Positions 44,904 through 53,482 of a DNA stretch of 64,000 bases are shown here, one piece after another. The DNA lies in NCBI RefSeq assembly GCF_000444875.1, contig NC_021985.1:5910170-5974169 (forward strand), given 5' to 3'. Made by a program: the position numbers and the translations under genes. The stretch's first letter is position 1. Each line of letters begins with the position of its first letter. The notes beneath the pieces were generated by a model that saw only the letters and a program-made list of their open reading frames with translations, ran no database searches and had not been told where the DNA came from. The stretch is from Streptomyces collinus Tu 365. GTDB taxonomy: Bacteria; Actinomycetota; Actinomycetes; Streptomycetales; Streptomycetaceae.

Positions 44904-46436
44904 CTACGCGTCGTCGCCCACCCGGATACTGCGCAGGGTCACCGCCGCGCCCACCGCGGCCAGCGCCAGGACCACCGCGCCGGCGATCGCCGCGCCGTGC
45001 ATCCCGCTGGTGAAGGCCTCCCGCGCCGTGGCGAGCAGGGACCGACCGGCCCGGCCGGGCAGCCGGTCGGCGTCGGCCAGGGCGCCGCCCAGCGTCTCGC
45101 GGGCCTCGGCCGGTGCCGAGGACGGCATCCGGTGCCGGTAGACGGCCGTGCCGACGGAGCCGAGGACCGCCATGCCGAGGGCGCCGCCGAACTCGGTGGC
45201 GGTCTCCAGCAGGGAGGAGGCGCTGCCCGCGCGCTCCACCGGGGCGGTGGACATGGCCAGGTCGGTGAGCTGGGACATCACCATCACGACGCCGGAGGCC
45301 AGGACCCCGGCGGCGGCCAGCACCAGCCACAGGGAGTCGGTGCCGGTGAAGGCGAGGGCCGTGTAGCCGGTGGCGGTGACGGCGAACCCGGCGGCGACGA
45401 CGTGGCCGCGGTGGACGCCCCGGGCGACGAGCACCCCGGTGACCGGGCCCGCGACACCGATCAGCACCGAGGGGAGCAGGCTCCACAGGGCGGCCTGGAG
45501 CGGGCTCTTGCCGAGGACCGACTGCAGGTACTGGGTGGTGAAGATGGCCGAGCCCATCATGCCGAACGCGGAGACCAGGGTCAGGACCAGCGCCGGGGTG
45601 AAGCCGCGGCCGCGCAGCAGGGCCGGGGGGATCAGCGGCGAGGCCGCGGTGCGCTGCCGGCGGACGAAGAGGGCCGCGAAGAGCAGACCGACCGTCACCG
45701 AGACGACGTAGAGCGGGTGCCAGCCCTCGGAGGGGATCTCCTTCAGGCCGTAGATCACGGGGAGCACGGCGGCCATCGACAGCGGGACGCTCGGCCAGTC
45801 GAAGCGGCCGGGGTCCGGGTTCTTCGACTCGGGGAGCAGGATCGGGCCGAGGACCAGCAGCAGTGCCATCGCGGGCAGGTTGACCAGGAAGACCGAGCCC
45901 CACCAGAAGTGCTCGACGAGGACGCCGCTCATCACGGAGCCGAGGGCGATGCCGCCCGTCATCACGCCCGACCACAGCCCGATCGCCTTGGCCCGCTGGC
46001 CGGGGTCGGTGAACATCGTGCGCAGCAGGGCCATCGTCGACGGCATCAGGGTGGCGCCGCCGATGCCGAGGATCGCGCGGGCCGCGATCAGGGTCCCGGC
46101 GCTGTCGGCGTAGGCGGCCAGGAGCGAGGCGCCGCCGAAGGCCGCGGCGCCCGTCAGCAGGAGCCTGCGGCGGCCGACGCGGTCGCCCAGGGACCCCATC
46201 GTCATCAGCAGGCCGGCCAGGACGAAGCCGTAGATGTCGAAGATCCACAGCTGCTGGGTGCCGCTCGGCCGCAGGTCGGCGCTGATCGCAGGGGTGGCGA
46301 AGTACAGGACGGAGACGTCCATGGAGACCAGCAGCAGCGGCAGCATCAGCACGCCCAGAGCGGTCCACTCACGGCGTCCGGCGCGGACGGGGGCGCTCTC
46401 GGCGCCGACGGTGGTCGTGCTCGTCGAGTTCGTCAT
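44904..46436 (-). CDS. MFS transporter, DHA2 (EmrB/QacA) type, 14 TM
   Basis: 510 residues with about 14 hydrophobic segments. The motif between TM2 and TM3 is MGSLGDRVGRRRLLLTGAA, and the antiporter motif C-like stretch is LWSGVMTGGIALGSVMSG. The TM1 Asp of DHA2 exporters is in LLVSMDVSVLYFATPAIS. It is therefore a proton-driven drug or metabolite exporter; substrate unknown. It diverges from a TetR gene with a tandem-repeat operator region between them, the normal layout for a repressor-controlled efflux pump. Confidence 0.92.
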   Translation of the reverse strand: MTNSTSTTTVGAESAPVRAGRREWTALGVLMLPLLLVSMDVSVLYFATPAISADLRPSGTQQLWIFDIYGFVLAGLLMTMGSLGDRVGRRRLLLTGAAAFGGASLLAAYADSAGTLIAARAILGIGGATLMPSTMALLRTMFTDPGQRAKAIGLWSGVMTGGIALGSVMSGVLVEHFWWGSVFLVNLPAMALLLVLGPILLPESKNPDPGRFDWPSVPLSMAAVLPVIYGLKEIPSEGWHPLYVVSVTVGLLFAALFVRRQRTAASPLIPPALLRGRGFTPALVLTLVSAFGMMGSAIFTTQYLQSVLGKSPLQAALWSLLPSVLIGVAGPVTGVLVARGVHRGHVVAAGFAVTATGYTALAFTGTDSLWLVLAAAGVLASGVVMVMSQLTDLAMSTAPVERAGSASSLLETATEFGGALGMAVLGSVGTAVYRHRMPSSAPAEARETLGGALADADRLPGRAGRSLLATAREAFTSGMHGAAIAGAVVLALAAVGAAVTLRSIRVGDDA

Positions 46437-46457
46437 GACAGGGACTGTACGGACGTC

Positions 46458-46561
46458 TTAAACGCTTGTCTAGAACGTTTGTATAGAACATACGTATAGG
46501 ACGCTCGCATCGAACCGCCGTGTAAGTCAGCCGTCTAGGACGCCTGTATGGACCGCCGGGT
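46458..46561. repeat. Array of eight 13-bp direct repeats in the MFS/TetR divergent promoter
   Basis: Units begin at 46458, 46471, 46484, 46497, 46510, 46523, 46536 and 46549, each exactly 13 bp: TTAAACGCTTGTC, TAGAACGTTTGTA, TAGAACATACGTA, TAGGACGCTCGCA, TCGAACCGCCGTG, TAAGTCAGCCGTC, TAGGACGCCTGTA and TGGACCGCCGGGT. The consensus is close to TAGRACGNNYGTA. The units nearest the MFS gene are best conserved and most AT-rich and overlap TATAGA-like promoter sequence. This is probably a multi-site operator for the adjacent TetR. Confidence 0.75.
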
Positions 46562-46573
46562 AGCCTGATCCGC

Positions 46574-47149
46574 ATGGGACACCGTGAGGATCTGCTCGAA
46601 GGCGCCAAGCGCTGCCTGCTGGAGAAGGGGTTCGCGCGGACGACGGCGCGCGACATCGTGAAGGAGTCGGGGACCAACCTGGCCTCGATCGGCTACCACT
46701 ACGGCTCGAAGGACGCCCTTCTCGCGCAGGCCTACGTCGCGCTCATGGAGAACGTGTCCGGCGCCTTCGAAGGCAGCGGCGACCTGGCCGAGGGCGCACC
46801 CGGATCGCTGGAGCGCTTCCGGTGGGTGTGGTCCAACATCATCGCCACCATGCGGGAGCCCGGCTCGGTCTACCGGCTGAGCATGGAGGTCATGACCCTC
46901 GACATGCCGGTGGTGCGCGAGCACCTGTCCCGGGCCCAGCGCGAGGGCGGCCGCGGACTGGTGGCGCTGCTGATGGGCGTGCCGGAGGAGGAGGTCTCCG
47001 ACGAGAGCGCGGACACGCTCGGCCGGTTCTACCTGACGCTCATGACCGGCCTCATCGCCCAGTGGACCTTCGACCCGAAGAACGCCCCCGAGGGCGACGC
47101 GCTGACCGAGGGCCTGCGCCAGGTCGTCGAGGCGGCCACGAAGAGCTGA
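46574..47149 (+). CDS. TetR-family regulator (probable repressor of the MFS exporter)
   Basis: 191 residues. The N-terminal HTH is GFARTTARDIVKESGTNLAS followed by IGYHYGSKDALLAQAY. The C-terminal ligand domain resembles TetR_C regulators of efflux genes (RFRWVWSNIIATMREPGSVY, FYLTLMTGLIAQWTFDP). It is divergent from the MFS gene with a 137-bp gap filled by 13-bp repeats. It probably represses both genes until a drug-like ligand binds. Confidence 0.9.
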   Translation: MGHREDLLEGAKRCLLEKGFARTTARDIVKESGTNLASIGYHYGSKDALLAQAYVALMENVSGAFEGSGDLAEGAPGSLERFRWVWSNIIATMREPGSVYRLSMEVMTLDMPVVREHLSRAQREGGRGLVALLMGVPEEEVSDESADTLGRFYLTLMTGLIAQWTFDPKNAPEGDALTEGLRQVVEAATKS

Positions 47150-47204
47150 GCCCCGCCGGGCCGAGCCCCCTTCGGACCCGCCTTGCCCCGCCGGGCCGAG
47201 CCCC
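47150..47204. repeat. GC-rich direct repeat after the TetR gene
   Basis: GCCCCGCCGGGCCGAGCCCC occurs at 47150-47169 and again at 47185-47204. Shorter variants of the same CCCCGYCGGGCC pattern continue to about 47270. This lies between the TetR stop and the convergent PucR gene. It looks like a slippage-prone low-complexity spacer. Confidence 0.6.
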
Positions 47205-47285
47205 ATGGGCCCCGCTCTGCCGCGCCGGGCCCCGCCCCGTCGGGCCCCCGTCGGCCCGGACCCCGTCGGTCGTCCGCCGCCCGGA

Positions 47286-48569
47286 CTACAGCCGTGCCCG
47301 TTTGAGGGCCATGTGCAGCAGGAGGCGGTCCTCGCCGTCGTCGAGGTCCAGGCCCGTGAGCTGTTCCACCCGGGACAGGCGGTAGTACAGGGTCTGGCGG
47401 TGGATGCCCAGGGCGGCGGCCGCGCGGCCGGCCTGGCCCGCGCAGTCGAGGTACACCTCCGCGGTCCGGGCCAGCTCCCGGTGGGCGGGGGAGAGCAGCG
47501 GGCCGACCACCGGGTCGTGGGCGGACTGCGGGGGCAGCGCGGTCAGCAGCCGGTACGGCCCGATCCGCCGCCACTCGGCGACCGGACCGAGCCGCGGCTC
47601 GGCCAGCGCGGCGCGCGCGGCGGCGGACGCCTCCCGCCAGACGTCCCCCAGCTCGGCCAGCCCGGTCCGGGGCTCCCCGACCCCGGCGGCCGCCGGCCGG
47701 TCCCGCGAGCCGCGGCCACCGGCCCCCTCCGACTCCTTCAGCAGCCGGGCGGCCGCCGTCAGCGCCGGCGTCGCCACGTCCGTCGCGCGCAACCGGACCA
47801 GTACCGCCAGGCTCTGCTCGGTCGCCCCCCACGGCACCGTGCACAGCGCGGTGGCGTGCGGGACCGCGCGCGCGGACGGCGCCTGTTCCGGATCGGCCGA
47901 CGGCCAGGGCGCCACGCAGACCAGCGTGTGCGGGACGTCCGCGCGGGGCCCGAGCGCCGTGCGCAGCTCGGCCACCGCCATGTCCTGCTGCCAGCCGCGC
48001 TCGGCCGCCAGTACCGCCCGCAGCTCCCGGCCGAGGTCGGCCCCGGCCTGCGCCTCGTCGGCCAGCAGCGCGCCGATCCGGCCGGCCACCAGCATGGCGG
48101 CGGCGAGCTGCGCGTCCGTCGGGCCCGGATCGTCGTCCAGCAGCCAGACGTAGCCGAGGACCACCCCCCGGTGGCGCACGGGGAGGCAGACGCGCCCGCG
48201 GTAGACACCGGCGTCCGGGGTCGGCGGGATGCGCACGGGTCCGGTAGCCCGCGTGATGCCGAAGCCCTCGAACCAGGTGCGCACCGCCGCCGTGGAGCGC
48301 CGGGTCAGGATCGAGCGCGTGCGCACCGGATCCAGGGCCGAGGGGTCCAGGTCGCCCTCGCTGTCGTACGCGCCGAAGGCGATCAGCTCGAAGTCCCGGT
48401 TCTCCAGGGTCGCCGGCGCGCCCAGCAGCTCCGAGATCTCGTCCACCAGCTCCTGGTAGTCACCCTTGTGATCGGTCGCCACCCGGGCATTCTCCCGCAT
48501 TCTCCGGCCCTCTTCATACATCTGTCTGAGATCGGACTCGGGGATGCGTGACAGCTGTCGATGGCCCAC
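47286..48569 (-). CDS. PucR-family regulator, probable activator of proline catabolism
   Basis: 427 residues. The C-terminus is the PucR HTH_30 domain (LDCAGQAGRAAAALGIHRQT, then LYYRLSRVEQLTGLDLDD). The N-terminal part is a GAF-like sensory region (YRGRVCLPVRHRGVVLGYVW). It is divergent from proline dehydrogenase and P5C dehydrogenase. A PucR-type regulator facing the two proline genes is known in mycobacteria (PruC), so control by proline or a derivative is inferred. The GTG at 48569 is adopted; the gap holds a GGAGAAC/GTTCTCC inverted repeat. Confidence 0.87.
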   Translation of the reverse strand: MGHRQLSRIPESDLRQMYEEGRRMRENARVATDHKGDYQELVDEISELLGAPATLENRDFELIAFGAYDSEGDLDPSALDPVRTRSILTRRSTAAVRTWFEGFGITRATGPVRIPPTPDAGVYRGRVCLPVRHRGVVLGYVWLLDDDPGPTDAQLAAAMLVAGRIGALLADEAQAGADLGRELRAVLAAERGWQQDMAVAELRTALGPRADVPHTLVCVAPWPSADPEQAPSARAVPHATALCTVPWGATEQSLAVLVRLRATDVATPALTAAARLLKESEGAGGRGSRDRPAAAGVGEPRTGLAELGDVWREASAAARAALAEPRLGPVAEWRRIGPYRLLTALPPQSAHDPVVGPLLSPAHRELARTAEVYLDCAGQAGRAAAALGIHRQTLYYRLSRVEQLTGLDLDDGEDRLLLHMALKRARL

Positions 48570-48573
48570 GATC

Positions 48574-48605
48574 GGAGAACTCCCTAGGTTTCACGGTGGT
48601 TCTCC
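48574..48605. promoter_or_regulatory. Inverted repeat in the PucR/proline dehydrogenase divergent region
   Basis: GGAGAAC at 48574-48580 and GTTCTCC at 48599-48605, 18 bp apart, with CCTAGG between them. It lies immediately upstream of the regulator start and about 60 bp before the proline dehydrogenase gene. It is a candidate operator for the PucR protein. Confidence 0.5.
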
Positions 48606-48664
48606 GTGCCGTACCCGGACAGTCGGGTAGTGGCCGTTCAGATGCTCGCCTGTGGAGGTGCCCC

Positions 48665-49591
48665 GTGCTGGGTCCCGTGATTCTCGCCGCGTCGCGCAGC
48701 GACCGGATGCGTCGCCTGATCTCGGCGGCCCCGGTGACCAAGCAGGTCGTCGACCGCTTCATCCCCGGCGAGACCGTGACCGACATCGTCCCGATCGTCG
48801 AGGACCTCACGGCCAAGGGCCTGGAGCTGACGATGGACGTCGTCGGCGAGGACATCACCACCCCCGAGCAGGCCGCCGCCGCCCGCGACGCCTACCTGGA
48901 GCTGATCGGCCGGCTCAAGGAGCTGGAGCTCGGCGAGCGCGTGGAGATGTCCGTCAAGCTGTCCATGTTCGGCCAGGCGCTGGAGGGCGGCCACGAGCTG
49001 GCCCTCGCCAACGTCCGCCCGGTCGTCGAGGCCGCCGCCGCCATCGGCACGACCGTCACGCTGGACGCCGAGGACCACACCACCCTGGACTCGATGTTCG
49101 CCATCCACGAGGAGCTGCGGAAGGACTTCCCGCAGACCGGCTGCGTCATCCAGGCCTACCTCTTCCGCACCGAGGCCGACGCCCGCCGCCTGGCGGACGC
49201 CGGCAGCCGCGTGCGTCTGGTGAAGGGCGCCTACAAGGAGCCCGCCGAGGTCGCCTACCAGCAGAAGCACGAGATCGACAAGGCCTACGTGCGTATCCTG
49301 AGGACGCTGATGGAGGGCGAGGGCTACCCGATGATCGGGTCCCACGACCCGCGCCTGATCTCCATCGCCCAGGAGCTGGCCCACCAGGCCGGCCGCAAGC
49401 TCGACGAGTACGAGTTCCAGATGCTGTACGGCATCCGCGGCGACGAGCACCTGCGCCTGGCCGCCGAGGGCCACCGCATGCGCGTCTACACCGCCTACGG
49501 CACCGACTGGTACGGCTACTTCATGCGCCGTCTGGCGGAGAAGCCGGCGAACCTGCGCTTCTTCCTCCGGTCGATGGTCAGCAAGGGCTGA
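48665..49591 (+). CDS. Proline dehydrogenase (monofunctional)
   Basis: 308 residues. FAD-dependent (beta/alpha)8 enzyme oxidising L-proline to pyrroline-5-carboxylate. Family motifs: TMDVVGEDITTPEQAAAARD, VSVKLS-type strand EMSVKLSMFG, LDAEDHTTLDSM, VIQAYLFRTEADARRL, LVKGAYKEPAEVAYQQK and FQMLYGIRGDEH. The C-terminal RRLAEKPANLRFFLRS is the substrate-binding helix with the paired Arg. RBS GGAGGTG lies before the GTG at 48665. P5C dehydrogenase follows after 39 bp, so the two form an operon. Confidence 0.95.
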   Translation: MLGPVILAASRSDRMRRLISAAPVTKQVVDRFIPGETVTDIVPIVEDLTAKGLELTMDVVGEDITTPEQAAAARDAYLELIGRLKELELGERVEMSVKLSMFGQALEGGHELALANVRPVVEAAAAIGTTVTLDAEDHTTLDSMFAIHEELRKDFPQTGCVIQAYLFRTEADARRLADAGSRVRLVKGAYKEPAEVAYQQKHEIDKAYVRILRTLMEGEGYPMIGSHDPRLISIAQELAHQAGRKLDEYEFQMLYGIRGDEHLRLAAEGHRMRVYTAYGTDWYGYFMRRLAEKPANLRFFLRSMVSKG

Positions 49592-49630
49592 GCCCGAACA
49601 CCCGCTCACGTACAAGGAGTTACGGATCTC

Positions 49631-51262
49631 ATGGACGCTGTGACCCAGGTCCCCACCCCGGTCAACGAGCCGGTGCACGGCTACGCCCCCGGTTCGCCCG
49701 AGCGCCTGCGCCTGGAGGCCAAGCTCAAGGAGCTGGCCGACAACCCGATCGACCTGCCGATGACCATCGGCGGCGAGAAGCGCATGGGCGGCGGCGAGCC
49801 GTTCCAGGTGGTCCAGCCGCACAACCACAAGGCCGTCATCGGCACCCTGCGCCACGCCACCCAGCAGGACGCGCAGGACGCCGTGGACGCGGCCCTGGCC
49901 GCCGCGCCGGCCTGGCGCGCCATGTCCTTCGACGACCGCGCCGCGATCATCCTGCGCGCCGCCGAGCTGCTCTCCGGCCCGTGGCGCGAGACGATCGCCG
50001 CCTCCACCATGCTCGGCCAGTCGAAGACCGCCCAGCAGGCCGAGATCGACAGCCCCTGCGAGCTCGTCGACTTCTGGCGCTTCAACGTCCACTACGCCCG
50101 CCAGATCCTCGCCGAGCAGCCCCCGGCGAACTCCCCGGGCGTGTGGAACCGCATGGACCACCGCCCGCTGGAGGGCTTCGTCTACGCGATCACGCCGTTC
50201 AACTTCTCGGCGATCGCCGCGAACCTGCCCACCGCCCCCGCGCTCATGGGCAACGTCGTGGTCTGGAAGCCGTCCCCGACGCAGACGCACGCGGCCGTGC
50301 TCCTCATGCAGCTCCTGGAGGAGGCCGGCCTGCCCAAGGGCGTCATCAACCTCGTCACCGGCGACGGCATCGAGGTCTCCAAGGTCGTCCTCGAGCACCG
50401 CGATCTGGCCGGTATCCACTTCACCGGCTCGACCAAGACCTTCCAGTACCTGTGGAAGACGGTCGGCAACAACATCGAGAAGTACCGCTCCTACCCGCGC
50501 CTGGTCGGCGAGACCGGCGGCAAGGACTTCCTGGTCGCGCACCCCAGCGCCGACCGCGCGGTGCTGAAGACCGCCCTGACCCGCGGTGCCTTCGAGTACC
50601 AGGGCCAGAAGTGCAGCGCCACCTCCCGCGCCTACATCCCGGCCTCCATCTGGAACTCGGGCTTCAAGGAGGAGTTCGCGGCCGAGGTCGACTACCTCAC
50701 CATGGGTGACGTCACCGACCTGTCGAACTTCATGGGCGCCGTGATCGACGACCGCGCGTTCGCCAAGAACAAGGCCGCGATCGACCGGGCCAAGGCGGAC
50801 CCGACCTGCACGATCGTCGCGGGCGGCACCTACGACGACTCGGTCGGCTACTTCGTCCGCCCGACCGTCGTCGAGTGCAGCGACCCGGAGAACGAGGTCT
50901 TCACGAGCGAGTACTTCGGCCCGTTCCTCGCCGTGCACGTCTACGAGGACGACCAGTACGACGAGATGCTGACCCAGATGGAGTCGGTGTCGGACTACGC
51001 GCTCACCGGTTCGGTCATCTCGGGCGACCGTGCCGCGGCCGCGTACACGATGGAGAAGCTCCGCTACGCGGCGGGCAACTTCTACATCAACGACAAGTCG
51101 ACCGGCGCCGTCGTCGGCCAGCAGCCCTTCGGCGGCGGCCGCGCCTCCGGCACCAACGACAAGGCCGGTGCCCCCCAGAACCTCCTGCGCTGGACCCTGA
51201 CCCGCGCGATCAAGGAGACCCTGGTCCCGCCGACCGACTACGCGTACCCGCACATGGGCTGA
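49631..51262 (+). CDS. pruA: 1-Pyrroline-5-carboxylate dehydrogenase
   Basis: 543 residues. Converts the glutamate-semialdehyde form of P5C to glutamate with NAD. Aldehyde dehydrogenase fold: ITPFNFSAIAANLPTAPALM, VVWKPSPTQTHAAV, the general-base Glu in VGETGGKDFLVAHPSAD, catalytic Cys328 in YQGQKCSATSRAYIP, and FTSEYFGPFLAVHVYED. The size and the VGETGGKDF motif fit the ALDH4 (P5CDH) class rather than a general aldehyde dehydrogenase. It works with the preceding proline dehydrogenase. Confidence 0.96.
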   Translation: MDAVTQVPTPVNEPVHGYAPGSPERLRLEAKLKELADNPIDLPMTIGGEKRMGGGEPFQVVQPHNHKAVIGTLRHATQQDAQDAVDAALAAAPAWRAMSFDDRAAIILRAAELLSGPWRETIAASTMLGQSKTAQQAEIDSPCELVDFWRFNVHYARQILAEQPPANSPGVWNRMDHRPLEGFVYAITPFNFSAIAANLPTAPALMGNVVVWKPSPTQTHAAVLLMQLLEEAGLPKGVINLVTGDGIEVSKVVLEHRDLAGIHFTGSTKTFQYLWKTVGNNIEKYRSYPRLVGETGGKDFLVAHPSADRAVLKTALTRGAFEYQGQKCSATSRAYIPASIWNSGFKEEFAAEVDYLTMGDVTDLSNFMGAVIDDRAFAKNKAAIDRAKADPTCTIVAGGTYDDSVGYFVRPTVVECSDPENEVFTSEYFGPFLAVHVYEDDQYDEMLTQMESVSDYALTGSVISGDRAAAAYTMEKLRYAAGNFYINDKSTGAVVGQQPFGGGRASGTNDKAGAPQNLLRWTLTRAIKETLVPPTDYAYPHMG

Positions 51263-51280
51263 TCCGCCCACCCCCGAGCG

Positions 51281-51324
51281 ACGGGCCGGGGAGCCTGACA
51301 CCGATCAGGCTCCCCGGCCCGTTT
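51281..51324. terminator. Terminator after the proline operon
   Basis: Perfect 18-bp stem at 51281-51298 and 51305-51322 (arm starts ACGGGCCGGGGAG, ends CCTGA), loop CACCGA, followed by TT. It begins 18 bp after the pruA stop. Confidence 0.88.
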
Positions 51325-51612
51325 CCATGTCCTGAGGGCTGTCCGGGCCCCCGCCCCGGACAGCGAACGCGCAGGTCAACGCGGTGTGACCGGGTCCACC
51401 GTCTCAGATAGTAGGAAGTCCGAGTAATTGGGCAGACAGGCGCGGTCCGCTCCCTTACTTTGGAAGAAGCCGAACGTCTCGCTCGATCCAGCGAATGGCG
51501 GTCGTGAGCCGGGCCCCGTGCAGGCAACCCCTGCGGCCGCAGCTCCCCGCCCCTTCCGGCGTCTCGTAACCCTCATTGCGCACAGCACGTGCGTCGAAGG
51601 AGTCGATCTGCC
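51325..51612. other. Non-coding stretch between pruA and the 43-aa gene
   Basis: About 290 bp with no credible gene. The only notable feature is an AT-richer patch near 51408-51430 (TAGTAGGAAGTCCGAGTAAT) that could be part of a promoter for the following small gene. Nothing else stands out. Confidence 0.4.
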
Positions 51613-51744
51613 ATGGCCGAGACGACCGTCAGCCGCCGGGTCCGCCACGCGACCCGCACCAGCGAGTCCGACCGCAAGAACGCCGCCGCCGCCCTCCAGC
51701 GCGCCCTCGACCGCCGCGACAACGGCGGCGAGACCGGCCACTGA
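51613..51744 (+). CDS. Small basic protein (43 aa)
   Basis: 43 residues starting MAETTVSRRVRHATRTSESD and continuing RKNAAAALQRALDRRDNGG, then GETGH. It is hydrophilic, rich in Arg and Ala, and probably helical. AAGGAG sits 11 bp before the ATG, and G/C at third positions is consistent throughout. No known domain. It stands alone between the proline operon terminator and a convergent phosphatase gene. Confidence 0.6.
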   Translation: MAETTVSRRVRHATRTSESDRKNAAAALQRALDRRDNGGETGH

Positions 51745-51789
51745 GCCACCCCGGACCGGGAGCCGCACCCCGTGGGGTGCGGCGCGGCC

Positions 51790-53340
51790 TCAGCCGCCGC
51801 GCCGCACCTCGAAGTGGTCGATCCGCCGGCCGTCCTGCGCCAGCGCCGACACCTTCAGCCGCGGCCGCGGGCCGGGCCGCGCCTCCACCCTGAGCAGCGA
51901 GAAGCCGGTGTAGCGCACCCGCGACCAGTGCGCCGTCTCCGGCACCCGCTCCTTGTCCCGGCCCCAGTGGAAGGTCGGCACCGCGCGGTGCCGGCCGACG
52001 TGCCCCTCGTAGCTGTCCCTGACGCCCGAGGGGAAGGAGTACAGGTCGCGGCCGCCCCCGCCGGCGGTGACGTACACGATCCCGTCCCGGGCGGGGTCGG
52101 TGGAGCCGCCGACGGGCACCTCACGGCCCACCGCGCCGTTCCGGATGGCGTCCGTGCGCTCGTAGACGTGGTTGTGCCCGTTGATCACCAGGTCCACCCG
52201 GTGCCTGGCGAGCAGCGGCAGCCACTTCGCCCGCACCCCGCCGTCCGAGGCGTGCTGCGAGGTCGAGTACGCGCAGTGGTGGAAGAAGACGACCACGAAG
52301 TCCACGCCCGGCCTGGCCCGCAGCTCGCCCAGCTTCGCGTCCAGCCAGCGGGTCTGCCGGCCGTCACTGTGCCCGTGGTTGGCGGGGATCTCGTACGACA
52401 CGTCGTTGGCGTCCAGCGCCACGAAGGCGGTGTTGCCGTAGGTGAACGCGTAGGCGCCCGGCGTCCCGCGCGGGTCGAACCCGCTGTCCGGCAGGGAGAA
52501 CCGGGCGAGCTGGCCGCCGTAGCCGTCCGGCGAGTACCACGCCTCCATGTCGTGGTTGCCGGTCGTCACCATCCACGGCACCGACCGCGCGACCGGCTCG
52601 TTCTGCTTCAGGAACAGGTCCCAGAACGTGGGGTCGTAGCCGTCCGAGGTCTGCCCGGCGCCGTTGACGTCCGCGTAGCAGATGTCGCCCGCGTGCAGGT
52701 GGAAGGCCGGTTCCTGGCGCAGCACCACGTGGTCGTTGGCGTTCGCGGCCCGGCCGACCCCCTGGTCGCCGAAGGCGGTGAAGACGAAGCGCTCCGCCGC
52801 CGCGGGCGCCGTGCGGAACGAGGCGAGGGCGGTGCGGTGGGCGGGCGCGGCCGGGTCCCAGCCGTCGTGCCCGACCCCGTAGTAGTACGTCGTGCCCGGC
52901 CGCAGCCCGTCCAGAGCCGCGTGCAGGTAGTACTGCTCGACCGCCCGCCGCACCCCCGGTACCCCGGGCGTGCGCAGGTCGCGCAGCTCGGCCGGGACCC
53001 GGCGGCCGAGGTCGTCCGGGCGCGTCCCGAGGCGCAGATACGGCCGGCGCACCGCGAACGGCACCTGCCAGGAGACCCGCATCTGCGTCCTCGGGTCGGC
53101 GCCGAAGGCCAGGTGGCGGCCGAACGGCCGGATCACCGACCCGGAGACGCGGGAGGCGGCCGGGCCCGGCCGCGCCGCCGCGCCGGCACCGGAGCAGCCG
53201 GCCAGCAGCCCGCCCGCGACCGCGCCCGCCGTCACCAGGGTGCGGCGGGGGACCAGCCGGGCGCGCAGGTACTCGTACTGCTCGGCCATGCTCATCCGCT
53301 CCGCCAGCGGGCGCGGGATGCCGAAGTCGGGAGTCTCCAT
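51790..53340 (-). CDS. Secreted metallophosphoesterase lipoprotein (purple acid phosphatase-like)
   Basis: 516 residues. The N-terminal region has twin Arg followed by a lipobox (PRRTLVTAGAVAGGLLAGC), suggesting a Tat-exported lipoprotein. A fibronectin-like N-domain (MRVSWQVPFAVRRPYLRLG, then LRPGTTYYYGVG) precedes a calcineurin-like phosphoesterase core with metal ligands in FTAFGDQGVG, HLHAGDICYAD, VTTGNHDMEAW, FFHHCAYS and INGHNHVYERT. This is the plan of purple acid phosphatases, so it probably releases phosphate from phosphoesters outside the cell. It diverges from leuB over 142 bp. Confidence 0.92.
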   Translation of the reverse strand: METPDFGIPRPLAERMSMAEQYEYLRARLVPRRTLVTAGAVAGGLLAGCSGAGAAARPGPAASRVSGSVIRPFGRHLAFGADPRTQMRVSWQVPFAVRRPYLRLGTRPDDLGRRVPAELRDLRTPGVPGVRRAVEQYYLHAALDGLRPGTTYYYGVGHDGWDPAAPAHRTALASFRTAPAAAERFVFTAFGDQGVGRAANANDHVVLRQEPAFHLHAGDICYADVNGAGQTSDGYDPTFWDLFLKQNEPVARSVPWMVTTGNHDMEAWYSPDGYGGQLARFSLPDSGFDPRGTPGAYAFTYGNTAFVALDANDVSYEIPANHGHSDGRQTRWLDAKLGELRARPGVDFVVVFFHHCAYSTSQHASDGGVRAKWLPLLARHRVDLVINGHNHVYERTDAIRNGAVGREVPVGGSTDPARDGIVYVTAGGGGRDLYSFPSGVRDSYEGHVGRHRAVPTFHWGRDKERVPETAHWSRVRYTGFSLLRVEARPGPRPRLKVSALAQDGRRIDHFEVRRGG

Positions 53341-53400
53341 GGAGGGGAAGTTTCCACGGGGTTGCGACGGCCGAGCCACCCCGGGGTGAACGCCAGCCGA

Positions 53401-53459
53401 CAGGATGACACCGCACCCGTCCCGGGTGTCCGCATCGCGGACAAGGCGTGTCATCCCCT
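53401..53459 (+). promoter_or_regulatory. Structured 5' region of leuB (possible three-way junction)
   Basis: An outer stem GGATGACAC/GTGTCATCC (53403-53411 and 53448-53456) encloses two hairpins: CACCCG/CGGGTG (53414-53419 and 53423-53428) and TGTCCGC/GCGGACA (53427-53433 and 53437-53443). The last two share two bases, so they compete slightly. The structure ends just before the GAGGAG ribosome-binding site of leuB. It could act as RNA or as a DNA operator; neither is shown. Confidence 0.5.
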
Positions 53460-53482
53460 GGGACGAGGAGTAGGGTGCCGAC

